A stretch of 48,374 nucleotides of DNA from Salinispora pacifica CNR114. GTDB taxonomy: Bacteria; Actinomycetota; Actinomycetes; Mycobacteriales; Micromonosporaceae. The position numbers and the translations under genes are program-made. Below are positions 24,428-31,974 of the stretch, in pieces. How positions within the stretch are numbered: position 1 is the stretch's first letter; each line of letters opens with the position of its first letter. The notes under the pieces were generated by a model that saw only the letters and a program-made list of their open reading frames with translations, was not told the DNA's origin and made no database searches. The stretch spans positions 138-48,511 of the forward strand of contig NZ_AZWO01000039.1 of assembly GCF_000514775.1 (NCBI RefSeq), given 5' to 3'.

Positions 24428-24646
24428 TCACCAGCGGCCTCCGTTGGCTCGCCACTGCTGCGCCGGGGTGAGCCAACCGACGCGGCCTACCTGCGGGTTG
24501 GCGACGGTGGGCTGAGTCATCCACGCGGGCAGGTTGGCTGGTCGTTTCGGGTGGAAGGCACTAGCGCACGCCGCGTACGGGGTGGTGGGACCGGTGGCGT
24601 CCAACGGTGCGGGGCGGCGGCAGCGGCGAAATAGCCAGCGAACCAT
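24428..24646 (-). CDS. Small basic Trp-rich hypothetical protein (72 aa)
   Basis: ATG 24646 is preceded by GAGGGG at eight bases. The product begins MVRWLFRRCRRPAPLD and ends with VGRVGWLTPAQQWRANGGRW. It has no membrane segment, and Pro, Arg and Trp are frequent. It is the first gene of the minus-strand run that continues with the small membrane protein 45 bases away. No family is recognised. The divergent XRE gene starts 253 bases away on the other strand. Confidence 0.5.
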   Translation of the reverse strand: MVRWLFRRCRRPAPLDATGPTTPYAACASAFHPKRPANLPAWMTQPTVANPQVGRVGWLTPAQQWRANGGRW

Positions 24647-24758
24647 GGTCTGTTCCCCTCTCAGATCAGGCAAAGACCGGGAGTACGAGGTATCGCACTA
24701 GCTCCCGAGGGGTTCGGTTCGATTGCGCATGGTGACCGAACTTCACTCGACTATCGCA

Positions 24759-24785
24759 GTGATACTCTCGCCACACAAGTATCAC
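24759..24785. promoter_or_regulatory. Inverted repeat in the divergent promoter region
   Basis: GTGATACT (24759-24766) and AGTATCAC (24778-24785) are perfect arms around an 11-base spacer, the size of a dimeric HTH site over two helical turns. A related half-site, TATCGCACT, occurs at 24691-24699 and TATCGCAGT overlaps the left arm. The site lies between the small-protein operon (minus) and the XRE gene (plus). Confidence 0.55.
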
Positions 24786-24899
24786 GACCGCTTTTTGTTC
24801 CACTGGCCCCGCGCTGCTGCTCTGCTGGCCCCCAGCGCCGACGGTGCGGTCTCAGGCTGAGACACTGTGGGTGTGGCCAGGGATTACGAGGAGAGGAAC

Positions 24900-25751
24900 A
24901 TGCCCACTCCAGCCCCAGCAGCTGGCCCGACCGTGGTCCGCCGCCAACTCGGCCGGCAACTGCGCCGGCTACGCGACACCACCCGCGCATCGGTTGACGA
25001 GGTAGTCGCGCATCGGCGACTCGGCATCAGTCGAGCGAAGTTGTTCAAGATGGAGGCCGGACGACACCCGGTCAAACCCCAAGATGTCGCGGTGCTGTGT
25101 GCGCACTACCAGGCATCGGCGGACGAAACCGAGCAGCTGACCGCGCTCGCATTGGCGACGGGCGGTCAGAGCTGGTGGCACGTCTACGGCGACGATGTCC
25201 CGGAGTGGTTCAGCCTCTACTTGGAGATCGAGCCCGCTGCGGCCATGATCCGGACCTACGAGTCCGAACTGATCCCGGGCCTGTTGCAGACACCCGAGTA
25301 CGCGCGCGCCGTCTACCAGGCGCGCAACCCCGATGACAGCGACTACGAAATCGAAAGTCGTGTCGCGCTAAGGATCAATCGCCAGGCGATCCTCACGCGG
25401 GCCGACCCTCAACCACCAGCCTTGCATGTCGTACTCAACGAGGCGGCGGTGCGGCGCGAGGTCGGCGGGTCGGATGTGATGGCTGAGCAAATCACCAGGC
25501 TGCGTCAGGTGGCAACCCGGCCCAACACCACCGTCTCGGTCCTACCGCTCGCAGGTGGCGCGCACGCCGCGATGGAGTCCGCGTTCGTGATCCTAGACTT
25601 TCCGGACCCTGCGGAGGACCCGTCAGTTGTATATCTCGACTCGCCCAGCTCCGCCGCGTACCTGCAAAAGGGCGTCGAGATTGCCCGGTACGAAACGATA
25701 TTCAGGCTTGTCTGCTGCCAAGCCGTTCCGATCCTGGAGTATCAGCCATGA
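24900..25751 (+). CDS. XRE-family HTH regulator with DUF5753 domain
   Basis: From ATG 24900 (site GGAGAGG upstream) the protein has 283 residues. The N-terminal HTH is RRQLGRQLRRLRDTTRASVDEVVAHRRLGISRAKLFKMEAGR. The DUF5753 sensor-like domain has EPAAAMIRTYESELIPGLLQTPEYARAV and SVLPLAGGAHAAMESAFVILDFP. This is the WhiJ/BldB-neighbour class abundant in actinomycetes. It overlaps the DUF397 gene by four bases (ATGA). Such pairs behave as regulator and small antagonist partner, toxin-antitoxin-like in some reports. Confidence 0.92.
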   Translation: MPTPAPAAGPTVVRRQLGRQLRRLRDTTRASVDEVVAHRRLGISRAKLFKMEAGRHPVKPQDVAVLCAHYQASADETEQLTALALATGGQSWWHVYGDDVPEWFSLYLEIEPAAAMIRTYESELIPGLLQTPEYARAVYQARNPDDSDYEIESRVALRINRQAILTRADPQPPALHVVLNEAAVRREVGGSDVMAEQITRLRQVATRPNTTVSVLPLAGGAHAAMESAFVILDFPDPAEDPSVVYLDSPSSAAYLQKGVEIARYETIFRLVCCQAVPILEYQP

Positions 25752-26068
25752 CTCAGCTCCGCGAATACCGTAAAAGCACCCGATCTGGGGGCTCCGGTGG
25801 CAATTGTGTCGAATGGGCGCACACTGCCCATACGGTCTACATTCGGGATAGCAAAGACCCGGCTGGGCCGGAGCTGGCCGCCACCTACTCCGAGTGGGAA
25901 GACCTCATCCGGGCGGTGGGGACAGGCCACGAGCACCCATGGGTCATCCAACTACCCAGCGGCGTCCAGGTCTGCAAGGACGGGCAGGAGCTGCGGTTCA
26001 CCCCGGCCGAGTGGACCGCGTTCCGCGCAGGGATCAACGATGGAGAATGTGCACCGGTAGGCGTATAG
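25748..26068 (+). CDS. DUF397 protein, partner of the XRE regulator
   Basis: This 106-residue protein begins with the typical YRKSTRSGGSGGNCVEWA and VYIRDSKDPAGPEL, and ends in RFTPAEWTAFRAGINDGE. DUF397 proteins are usually about 60-70 residues. Here about 35 residues (TYSEWEDLIRAVGTGHEHP onward) are inserted between the two halves, so the C-terminal W-x-A-F motif is nearly duplicated (SEWEDLI and AEWTAFR). It is translationally coupled to the XRE gene. Its job is probably to bind and inhibit that regulator. Confidence 0.88.
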   Translation: MTQLREYRKSTRSGGSGGNCVEWAHTAHTVYIRDSKDPAGPELAATYSEWEDLIRAVGTGHEHPWVIQLPSGVQVCKDGQELRFTPAEWTAFRAGINDGECAPVGV

Positions 26069-26133
26069 ACCTGGTCGCGCTGGTGTTCGATCCGGAGGCG
26101 TGGCAGGCGTTCGTTACGCACGCCCGGCGCTGA
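26047..26133 (+). pseudogene. Possible relic of a second DUF397 C-terminus
   Basis: A 28-codon frame overlapping the end of the DUF397 gene ends VFDPEAWQAFVTHARR, which repeats the F-x-P-x-x-W-x-A-F pattern that closes DUF397 proteins. There is no ribosome binding site and no N-terminal half. It may be debris of a duplicated copy, or coincidence. Confidence 0.3.
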
Positions 26134-26143
26134 CAAGCACTTG

Positions 26144-26174
26144 AGCCCCCCGGTGCTGGCGCGCTGGGGGGGCT
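26144..26174 (+). terminator. GC-rich hairpin after the XRE-DUF397 pair
   Basis: AGCCCCCC (26144-26151) pairs with GGGGGGCT (26167-26174) over a 15-base loop. There is no U-run, as is usual in high-GC actinomycetes. Confidence 0.6.
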
Positions 26175-26348
26175 TGAGCATGCCCGGTCCTCGACGTCAG
26201 GTATCACCTCCAGACAGCCGATAACGGCTTCGAACCCGGCCGTGCTCGGCTGGTGAGCGGGCCGCGAACACCCGTTCGTGAGCACGGTCATCGGCCTCGG
26301 TCGACCCTGAAAGGTCAAACCGGTTGACGGCACGGTCAAAATTCGGAG

Positions 26349-27122
26349 GTGCGTGCCTTCCAGGAACTGGTTGACGAGGCAGCAGCGGCGGACGTGTCCG
26401 GGTGGAGCTTCGACTGGCTTGACGGCCGGGCGACCGAGCAGCGACCGCCCTGGCGCTACTCACGTCTGCTCGCGTCCCGGCTACCCCACTCCCCCGCGGC
26501 ACTGGATATCGACACCGGCGGTGGTGAGGTCCTCGCCGAGCTGCCCCGGCTGGCGCCCCGAATGGTGGTCACCGAGGGCTGGCCACCGAACGTGGAACGC
26601 GCCCGAGCACTGCTACAGCCCCGCGGCGTCGCGGTCGTCGCGGTAGGACCGGGACGATCGTTGCCCTTTGCCGATGCCAGCTTCCCGCTGGTGACCAGCC
26701 GCCACCCCGTCCGCCCCGACTGGTCCGAGATCGCCCGGGTGCTCCAGGACGGCGGCAGCTACCTCGCCCAGCATGTCGGGCCCGCCTCCGCGTTCGAACT
26801 CATCGAGTACTTTCGCGGCCCCGTGCCCCACGAGCGTTTCGCTCGTGACCCACACCGGGAGGTCGCCGCCGCGCGGCGCGCCGGGCTGGAGATCGTGGAG
26901 CTGCGCACCGCCCGCTGCCGGATGGAGTTCTTCGACATCGGCGCGGTCGTCTACACCCTGCGCAAGTGCGCCTGGTGGGTGCCCGACTTCACCGTGGAGC
27001 GGCACCGCGCCCGACTCGAACGGCTCGACGCCCACATCCGCGCCCACGGCGCATTCGTCGCGCGCTCCACCAGGACCCTGATCGAGGCCAGCCGCGCACC
27101 CCGCCGAAGGGCCCAAAAATGA
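26349..27122 (+). CDS. SAM-dependent methyltransferase (class I, putative)
   Basis: This 257-residue protein has a shortened motif I, ALDIDTGGGEVLAELP, then VVTEGWPPNVERARALL in place of the acidic-loop helix and LPFADASFPLVTSRHP as the post-motif segment. This arrangement is found in a class of actinomycete methyltransferases. GTG 26349 sits inside the sequence GGAGG, so the true start may be a few codons downstream. The stop overlaps the ATG of the phosphotransferase gene (ATGA), so the pair is translated together. A methyltransferase joined to an APH-like kinase is reminiscent of resistance or tailoring genes, but no substrate is evident. Confidence 0.75.
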   Translation: MRAFQELVDEAAAADVSGWSFDWLDGRATEQRPPWRYSRLLASRLPHSPAALDIDTGGGEVLAELPRLAPRMVVTEGWPPNVERARALLQPRGVAVVAVGPGRSLPFADASFPLVTSRHPVRPDWSEIARVLQDGGSYLAQHVGPASAFELIEYFRGPVPHERFARDPHREVAAARRAGLEIVELRTARCRMEFFDIGAVVYTLRKCAWWVPDFTVERHRARLERLDAHIRAHGAFVARSTRTLIEASRAPRRRAQK

Positions 27123-27916
27123 TCGGAGCCAAGATCGGCGCCGGACGGGAGGCGGACGTACACAGGTGGTGCGACGACGCGGTCATCAAGCTGTACCGGC
27201 CCGGGCTGCTCGGACACCGCGCCGAGGCGAGAGCACTGACCGCGCTGGCCGGGCCCGGCATCGCTCCGAAACTTGCCCACACGGTGGAGTGGAACGGACG
27301 CGTCGGCCTGGTGCTGGAACGCCTGGACGGGGTGGACATGCTCACCCAGTTGCAGCGACAGCCGTGGCGGATGCCCGGTTTGGCCCGTACGCTGGCCGCC
27401 ACCCACCTCGCCGTACACCAGGTGTCGGCCCCCGCCGACCTCCCCGAACTCCGCTCGGTCCTGGCCGCCCGCATCACCGACGCCACCATGCCGACGCGGC
27501 TCCGGGACCACACGCTGCGGCTACTCGAAGACCTACCCGACGGGGACCGTCTCTGCCACGGGGACTACCACCCCGGCAACCTGATGCTCACCGATGGTCG
27601 AGCCGCGGTCATCGACTGGCCCAACGCGACGCGCGGCGCCCCAGCAGCCGACCATGCCCGGACGAAGCTGCTTCTGCGCTACTCCGCTCCGCTACCGGAG
27701 ACATCGCGGGTGGCTCGTACGCTGATCAGCAGCAGCCGGTCCGTGTTCGCCCGCCGCTACACCCGCGCCTACCGGGCCGGCTCGGTGCGGCCGCCACCGC
27801 AGTCGGGATCCTGGCTGGCGGTACAGGCCGCGGCTCGCCTCGCGGAAGGCGTCGCGGCCGAACGAGCCACCCTCATCGCACTTCTTGAGCGCCGCTACCA
27901 CCAGCCCGGGCGGTAA
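27119..27916 (+). CDS. Aminoglycoside-phosphotransferase-like kinase
   Basis: From ATG 27119 the protein has 265 residues. The nucleotide loop region is IGAGREADVHRW, the catalytic loop is LCHGDYHPGNLML (HGDxHxxN), and the metal Asp follows in AVIDWPNATRG. This is the APH/choline-kinase fold. The start codon overlaps the methyltransferase stop by four bases. The long Arg-rich frame upstream of the ATG is the methyltransferase gene read in another frame and is excluded. Members phosphorylate small hydroxylated molecules. Confidence 0.85.
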   Translation: MIGAKIGAGREADVHRWCDDAVIKLYRPGLLGHRAEARALTALAGPGIAPKLAHTVEWNGRVGLVLERLDGVDMLTQLQRQPWRMPGLARTLAATHLAVHQVSAPADLPELRSVLAARITDATMPTRLRDHTLRLLEDLPDGDRLCHGDYHPGNLMLTDGRAAVIDWPNATRGAPAADHARTKLLLRYSAPLPETSRVARTLISSSRSVFARRYTRAYRAGSVRPPPQSGSWLAVQAAARLAEGVAAERATLIALLERRYHQPGR

Positions 27917-27953
27917 CGGGCCGGCCTCCCCCGCGGTTTCGGTGGCACGGCCC

Positions 27954-27973
27954 GCCCGCCCCGGTAGGCGGGC
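27954..27973. terminator. Hairpin between convergent genes
   Basis: GCCCGCC (27954-27960) and GGCGGGC (27967-27973) form a perfect seven-pair stem with a CCGGTA loop, placed between the kinase stop and the DUF3626 stop. It is symmetric, so it could serve both strands. Confidence 0.65.
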
Positions 27974-27989
27974 TGCCCCGGCGCAAACC

Positions 27990-28865
27990 TCAGTCAGGGA
28001 CGCGGGACGGCGTGGCGGGGCTGCCGAAACGGGCGAGGTAGTGCCAGACGCGCTTGAGATCCTGCGGGTGGTAGCAACCGGTACGAACGGCGTCCCCGAT
28101 GATGCGTGGGGTGAGGTACCCCTGGACGGCGAGAGCGGCACCGAGTTCCACGTAGCGCGGGCCACGGTACTCCGGATGCCGACGGAGCTCGGCTACGGAG
28201 AGCCGGAATCCCGGATGCCACTCCAGCCGGCAGGGCAGGCGACGGGCTGCACTCTCGACGTCGGTGCCGCGATAGCAGGAATCCAGTACGAGGGCCTCGA
28301 CATCACGGTCCAGCCGGACCGCACCGTGCACCTGCGCCTCGACGTAGTCGTCCAGTTCGTCCCGCTGGTCGGCGTGAGCCAGGTCGACCAGCGACATGCG
28401 TTCGGCCACGCCGAACATGGTTGGCTCGAGGTGGCTGTCCGGGTAGCAGAAGGTCGCCCGGTTGAGCGTGGACGCCGTCAGCCGCAGGTGAGCTGAGCCG
28501 AATCGGGGTGCGGCACCGACCGGTTTACGGCGGGAGTTCAGCCCACCGTAAACCGGCCGATGCTGGACGGGTATAGCGTCGTAGGCGCCGCCGAACATCC
28601 GCTGTTCCCAGCGCCACCGGTCACCACCGGGATGGGCGGTGAGCCCACCGTTGCTGGTGCCGGTGACAAACTGAGATAGGTAAACCCCGTCCGCCACCAT
28701 CCTGCCGAGGATAGGGCTGTCAGCGACCATCCGGTCAGGATGAAAGTTCAGCGTGATCCGCAGAGACGCGTCGACCGGGGGCCCCGCGGACCGGGTTGCC
28801 ACGTAGCGCAAAGCCTGCGAACAGGCAGAGTGCAGGTTAGCTTCCGAAAACACCCTTTCATCCAC
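27990..28865 (-). CDS. DUF3626-type protein of unknown function
   Basis: From GTG 28865 the product has 291 residues. Conserved-looking blocks are ITLNFHPDRM near residue 36, QFVTGTSNGGLTAHPGGDRWRWE, MFGGAYD, RPVYGGLN, GAAPRFGSAHLRL and YPDSHLEP. I recall this pattern from DUF3626, whose function is unknown. Many Gly, His, Asp and Arg residues in motifs suggest an enzyme. The start is uncertain because the frame extends into rtcB, and GTG 28913 would overlap it. It lies 32 bases after rtcB on the same strand, so the two are probably one transcript. Confidence 0.7.
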   Translation of the reverse strand: MDERVFSEANLHSACSQALRYVATRSAGPPVDASLRITLNFHPDRMVADSPILGRMVADGVYLSQFVTGTSNGGLTAHPGGDRWRWEQRMFGGAYDAIPVQHRPVYGGLNSRRKPVGAAPRFGSAHLRLTASTLNRATFCYPDSHLEPTMFGVAERMSLVDLAHADQRDELDDYVEAQVHGAVRLDRDVEALVLDSCYRGTDVESAARRLPCRLEWHPGFRLSVAELRRHPEYRGPRYVELGAALAVQGYLTPRIIGDAVRTGCYHPQDLKRVWHYLARFGSPATPSRVPD

Positions 28866-28897
28866 CCGTCCATTGTCCGGTTGGTCGCTGGTGCGGC

Positions 28898-30097
28898 CTA
28901 CCCCTTTACGCACACCACCTGCTTGAGGTGCGCGACCACCTCGACCAGATCGGTCTGCTGCTCCAGCACGGCCTCGATGTCCTTGTACGCGCCGGGAATC
29001 TCGTCCACGACCCCAGCGTCCTTGCGGCACTCCACCCCGGCGGTCTGCGCCGCCAGATCATCGGTGGTGAAGCTCCGCTTGGCCTGCCCCCGGGACATCC
29101 GCCGGCCCGCGCCGTGCGACGCGGAGCAGTACGCCGCCTCGTTGCCCTTACCCCGCACGATGTAGGAACCGGTCCCCATCGATCCGGGGATGATGCCCAG
29201 CTCTCCCGCCCCGGCCCGGATGGCGCCCTTGCGGGTCACCAACACCTCCACACCGTCGTAGGTCTCCTCGGCGACATAGTTGTGGTGGCAGCTGATCGGC
29301 TCGTCGTAGCTCACCTGCGGGAACCGGTCCCGGACCACGGTGCAGAGCAGCGCGAGCATGACCGCACGGTTACGCCGCGCGTACTCCTGCGCCCACCACA
29401 GGTCCCGCCGGTAGGCGTCCATCTCCGCCGTCCCGGCGAGGAAGACCGCCAGATCACGGTCGGGCAGGGCGGCGTTGTGCGGCAGCCTCCGGGCGATGGC
29501 CATGTGCCGCTCCGCCAGCTCCTTGCCGATGTTCCGGGAGCCGGAGTGCAGCATCAACCACACCCGGCCCGCATCGACACCACCCTGCTCCAGGCAGACC
29601 TCGATGAAGTGGTTTCCGCCGCCGAGGGTTCCCATCTGGTTCATCGCTCGGCCTTCCAGCCGGGCGACCCCGGCGTGCAGGTCGGTGAAGCGCCGCCAGA
29701 AGTCGTCCCATCCCGCCTGCGCCAGCCCCCAGATCCGACGCGGGTTCACCGCCTTCTTGCGCTGGGCGAAGCCGACCGGAATCGCGTCCTCGATGGCGTG
29801 CCGCAGCCCCGCGAGGTCGTCCGGCAGGTCAGCCGCGGTCAGCGAGGTCCGAACCGCCGACATGCCGCAGCCGATGTCGACGCCAACCGCGGCCGGCGAG
29901 ACGGCCTGCCGCATCGCGATGACCGAGCCGACGGTGGCGCCCTTACCGAAATGCACGTCGGGCATCACGGCGACGCCCTGCACCCAGGGCAGGGTGCCGA
30001 TGTTGCGGAGCTGCTGAGCGGCCTGCGGTTCGATGCTGTACGGGTCGGTCCACACCCGAACCGGAGCCCGGGTGGCGGGCAGCACGGCGTACGTCAT
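28898..30097 (-). CDS. rtcB: RNA-splicing ligase RtcB
   Basis: RtcB joins 2',3'-cyclic phosphate (or 3'-phosphate) and 5'-OH RNA ends with GTP and Mn2+. From ATG 30097 (GGAAG eight bases upstream) the protein has 399 residues. All metal and guanylylation motifs are visible: GVDIGCGM (Asp, Cys), LGGGNHFIE, MLHSGSRNIG, SCHHNYV, and SASHGAGR with the His that accepts GMP. No archease gene is adjacent. The DUF3626 gene follows directly. Confidence 0.95.
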   Translation of the reverse strand: MTYAVLPATRAPVRVWTDPYSIEPQAAQQLRNIGTLPWVQGVAVMPDVHFGKGATVGSVIAMRQAVSPAAVGVDIGCGMSAVRTSLTAADLPDDLAGLRHAIEDAIPVGFAQRKKAVNPRRIWGLAQAGWDDFWRRFTDLHAGVARLEGRAMNQMGTLGGGNHFIEVCLEQGGVDAGRVWLMLHSGSRNIGKELAERHMAIARRLPHNAALPDRDLAVFLAGTAEMDAYRRDLWWAQEYARRNRAVMLALLCTVVRDRFPQVSYDEPISCHHNYVAEETYDGVEVLVTRKGAIRAGAGELGIIPGSMGTGSYIVRGKGNEAAYCSASHGAGRRMSRGQAKRSFTTDDLAAQTAGVECRKDAGVVDEIPGAYKDIEAVLEQQTDLVEVVAHLKQVVCVKG

Positions 30098-30360
30098 GAT
30101 CTGCACTTCCTGATGGTTTGCGTTGCACAGGTCTACCGAACACCGGGGTGCGCCCTCGTGCTCGGCCACAACGGTCTCGACCTCGTCAGCCCAGTATCGC
30201 GAAGACGACCGTCGAGATCACCGGATTATTGGGGCTCAACCTGTCTGGCGACCAGTGCCGATCCGACGAGGCCGGATGTCACCACACTGACCACCGAGTT
30301 CAGGTGGTGACGACTATCCACCGGCAACAGCAACTGGCTACATCCTGCGACAATGCGCTC

Positions 30361-31131
30361 ATGGAATCACCTGTCATCAGTACGGTGGACCGGAGCCTCC
30401 GATGGTGGAGTGCGCTGCGACTCGCCCTGGTCCTACTGTGGCTGGTGGCGGCGGTCGCCGCCTGGTGGACGACTCCCCGAGAGCAGAGCTACGAAAAGGC
30501 GTATGCCGATGCCGCTGCCGGCCGCGTGACGGCCTTTCAGTGGGGCGACCACTGGAACAGCACCGACGCGGGACGTTGGTTCGAAACTCCCGGTCTGCGA
30601 CAGAGCTCCAGCCAGCGCGGGTCATACTTCGCGTGGAAAACCTCCGATGGTCGGTGGTACTGGACCGACACCACCACTTTCACGCAGGTGGAGGTACCCA
30701 TCGACGATGACGGCTACTCCGGGCCTGGAGCCGCCGGCATCGCGCGGCAGCTACGCGCCGCCGGGATCGAGCAGCGAGGCGGCATCCTGCCCCAGGGGGC
30801 ATCCATCACGGCCGGGATAACCTTCCTTCTCGCCGTGGTCATTCTTGGCGTCGTGATCGCCGGTCCACCGCCACGCCGGGGCACTCGATGGTTCTGGTTT
30901 TGGCTGATCTACCTAACACCGCTGGGTCTCGGCTTGTTGTTCTGGTTGGTCCGGGAGCATCCGTGGGCACGTTCGGCCCCTCATGCCGCCCCCTCCGGCA
31001 GCGGCGAACGGCGAGACCGCGGCGCTCTCGGCTTCGCGATCGGCCTAATCCTGGCAATCTTGCACATCGCCGTCGTCTCGATCCTGCATAAAGCCCTCGG
31101 CGACTGGTGGGTGCCGCGGCCCGGCGTCTAG
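30361..31131 (+). CDS. Membrane protein of unknown function
   Basis: ATG 30361 gives a 256-residue protein. TM1 is at about 20-40 (LRLALVLLWLVAAVAAWW), followed by an extracytoplasmic-looking Trp/Tyr/Asp-rich domain of about 100 residues (VTAFQWGDHWNSTDAGRW, SDGRWYWTDTTTF). Then come TM2 near 148-168, TM3 near 175-195 and TM4 near 225-245. No ribosome binding site stands out. The gene is divergent from rtcB; the 263-base gap between them has no clear promoter elements that I can defend. Confidence 0.6.
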   Translation: MESPVISTVDRSLRWWSALRLALVLLWLVAAVAAWWTTPREQSYEKAYADAAAGRVTAFQWGDHWNSTDAGRWFETPGLRQSSSQRGSYFAWKTSDGRWYWTDTTTFTQVEVPIDDDGYSGPGAAGIARQLRAAGIEQRGGILPQGASITAGITFLLAVVILGVVIAGPPPRRGTRWFWFWLIYLTPLGLGLLFWLVREHPWARSAPHAAPSGSGERRDRGALGFAIGLILAILHIAVVSILHKALGDWWVPRPGV

Positions 31132-31251
31132 CGCTTGACTGGCGATGAGATGCCCGGCTGGGCCAGAAGTTAGCGACAGCTGACCGGGCTCTCCGACCGC
31201 CGCACCGGTGGTGCCAAGCCCGGGCGGGCGCTGTGCCTCTACAGTCGATCT

Positions 31252-31824
31252 GTGCCGATCCTTGCCTCACCCGCACTGCCGCGCGGCTCGATGGCGGCGC
31301 TGACGCAACCCGAGCTCACCACGCAGGACCTACTGCTTCGCCCCTGGCAGCCGTCAGATCGGCGTACCGTCGTGGCTGGCTACGCCGACCCGGCCATCCA
31401 ACGCTGGCACTGCCGCTCGATGACCGACGATGAAGCTGATGACTGGATAGCCGCCTGGCCCGGCCGGTGGAGCGGGGAGACCGGCGCCGGTTGGGCCGTG
31501 CTGGCTGCGGGACACGTCGTAGGGCAGATCAGCCTGCGCCGGGTGGACCTGGCCGAGGGCTTGGCGGAGGTGTCGTACTGGGTGCTGCCGGAGGCGCGCG
31601 GCCGCCGGGTCGCCCCCCGCGCGTTGTCCGCGGTCACCGCCTGGTCCTTCACCACCCTCCGGCTCCACCGCGTCGAACTCTGCCACTCGACGGTGAACAC
31701 CGCGTCCTGCCGGGTCGCGCAGTACGCCGGCTTCACGATGGAAGGCACGAAACGGGGCGAGGCTCGCCACACCGATGGCTGGCACGACATGCACCTCCAC
31801 TCCCGTCTCGACCACGACCGGTAG
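31252..31824 (+). CDS. GNAT acetyltransferase (RimJ/RimL-like)
   Basis: This 190-residue protein has LLLRPWQPSDRRTVVAGYADP at the start, the acetyl-CoA loop in EVSYWVLPEARGRRVAPRALSAVTAWSF, and NTASCRVAQYAGFTMEGTKRG at the end, the RimJ/RimL layout that acetylates protein N-termini or small amines. The motif A loop is RGRRVAP rather than RGRGIA. There is no Shine-Dalgarno. TACAGT at 31240-31245 puts a predicted transcript start exactly on GTG 31252, so translation is probably leaderless. Confidence 0.85.
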   Translation: MPILASPALPRGSMAALTQPELTTQDLLLRPWQPSDRRTVVAGYADPAIQRWHCRSMTDDEADDWIAAWPGRWSGETGAGWAVLAAGHVVGQISLRRVDLAEGLAEVSYWVLPEARGRRVAPRALSAVTAWSFTTLRLHRVELCHSTVNTASCRVAQYAGFTMEGTKRGEARHTDGWHDMHLHSRLDHDR

Positions 31825-31974
31825 CCGCCCGGAGCTGAGAGCTTTCGTCGATGCCATCCCCACAACCAAAGGTGACCCCGGTGACCGAGGTGAAGCAACC
31901 GCTGCCGACCGCTCCGCCAGCGCGCCTCGACCGCCGGCTCAACGGAGCGTTGCTGTTTCCGGCACCGGGCCGAA

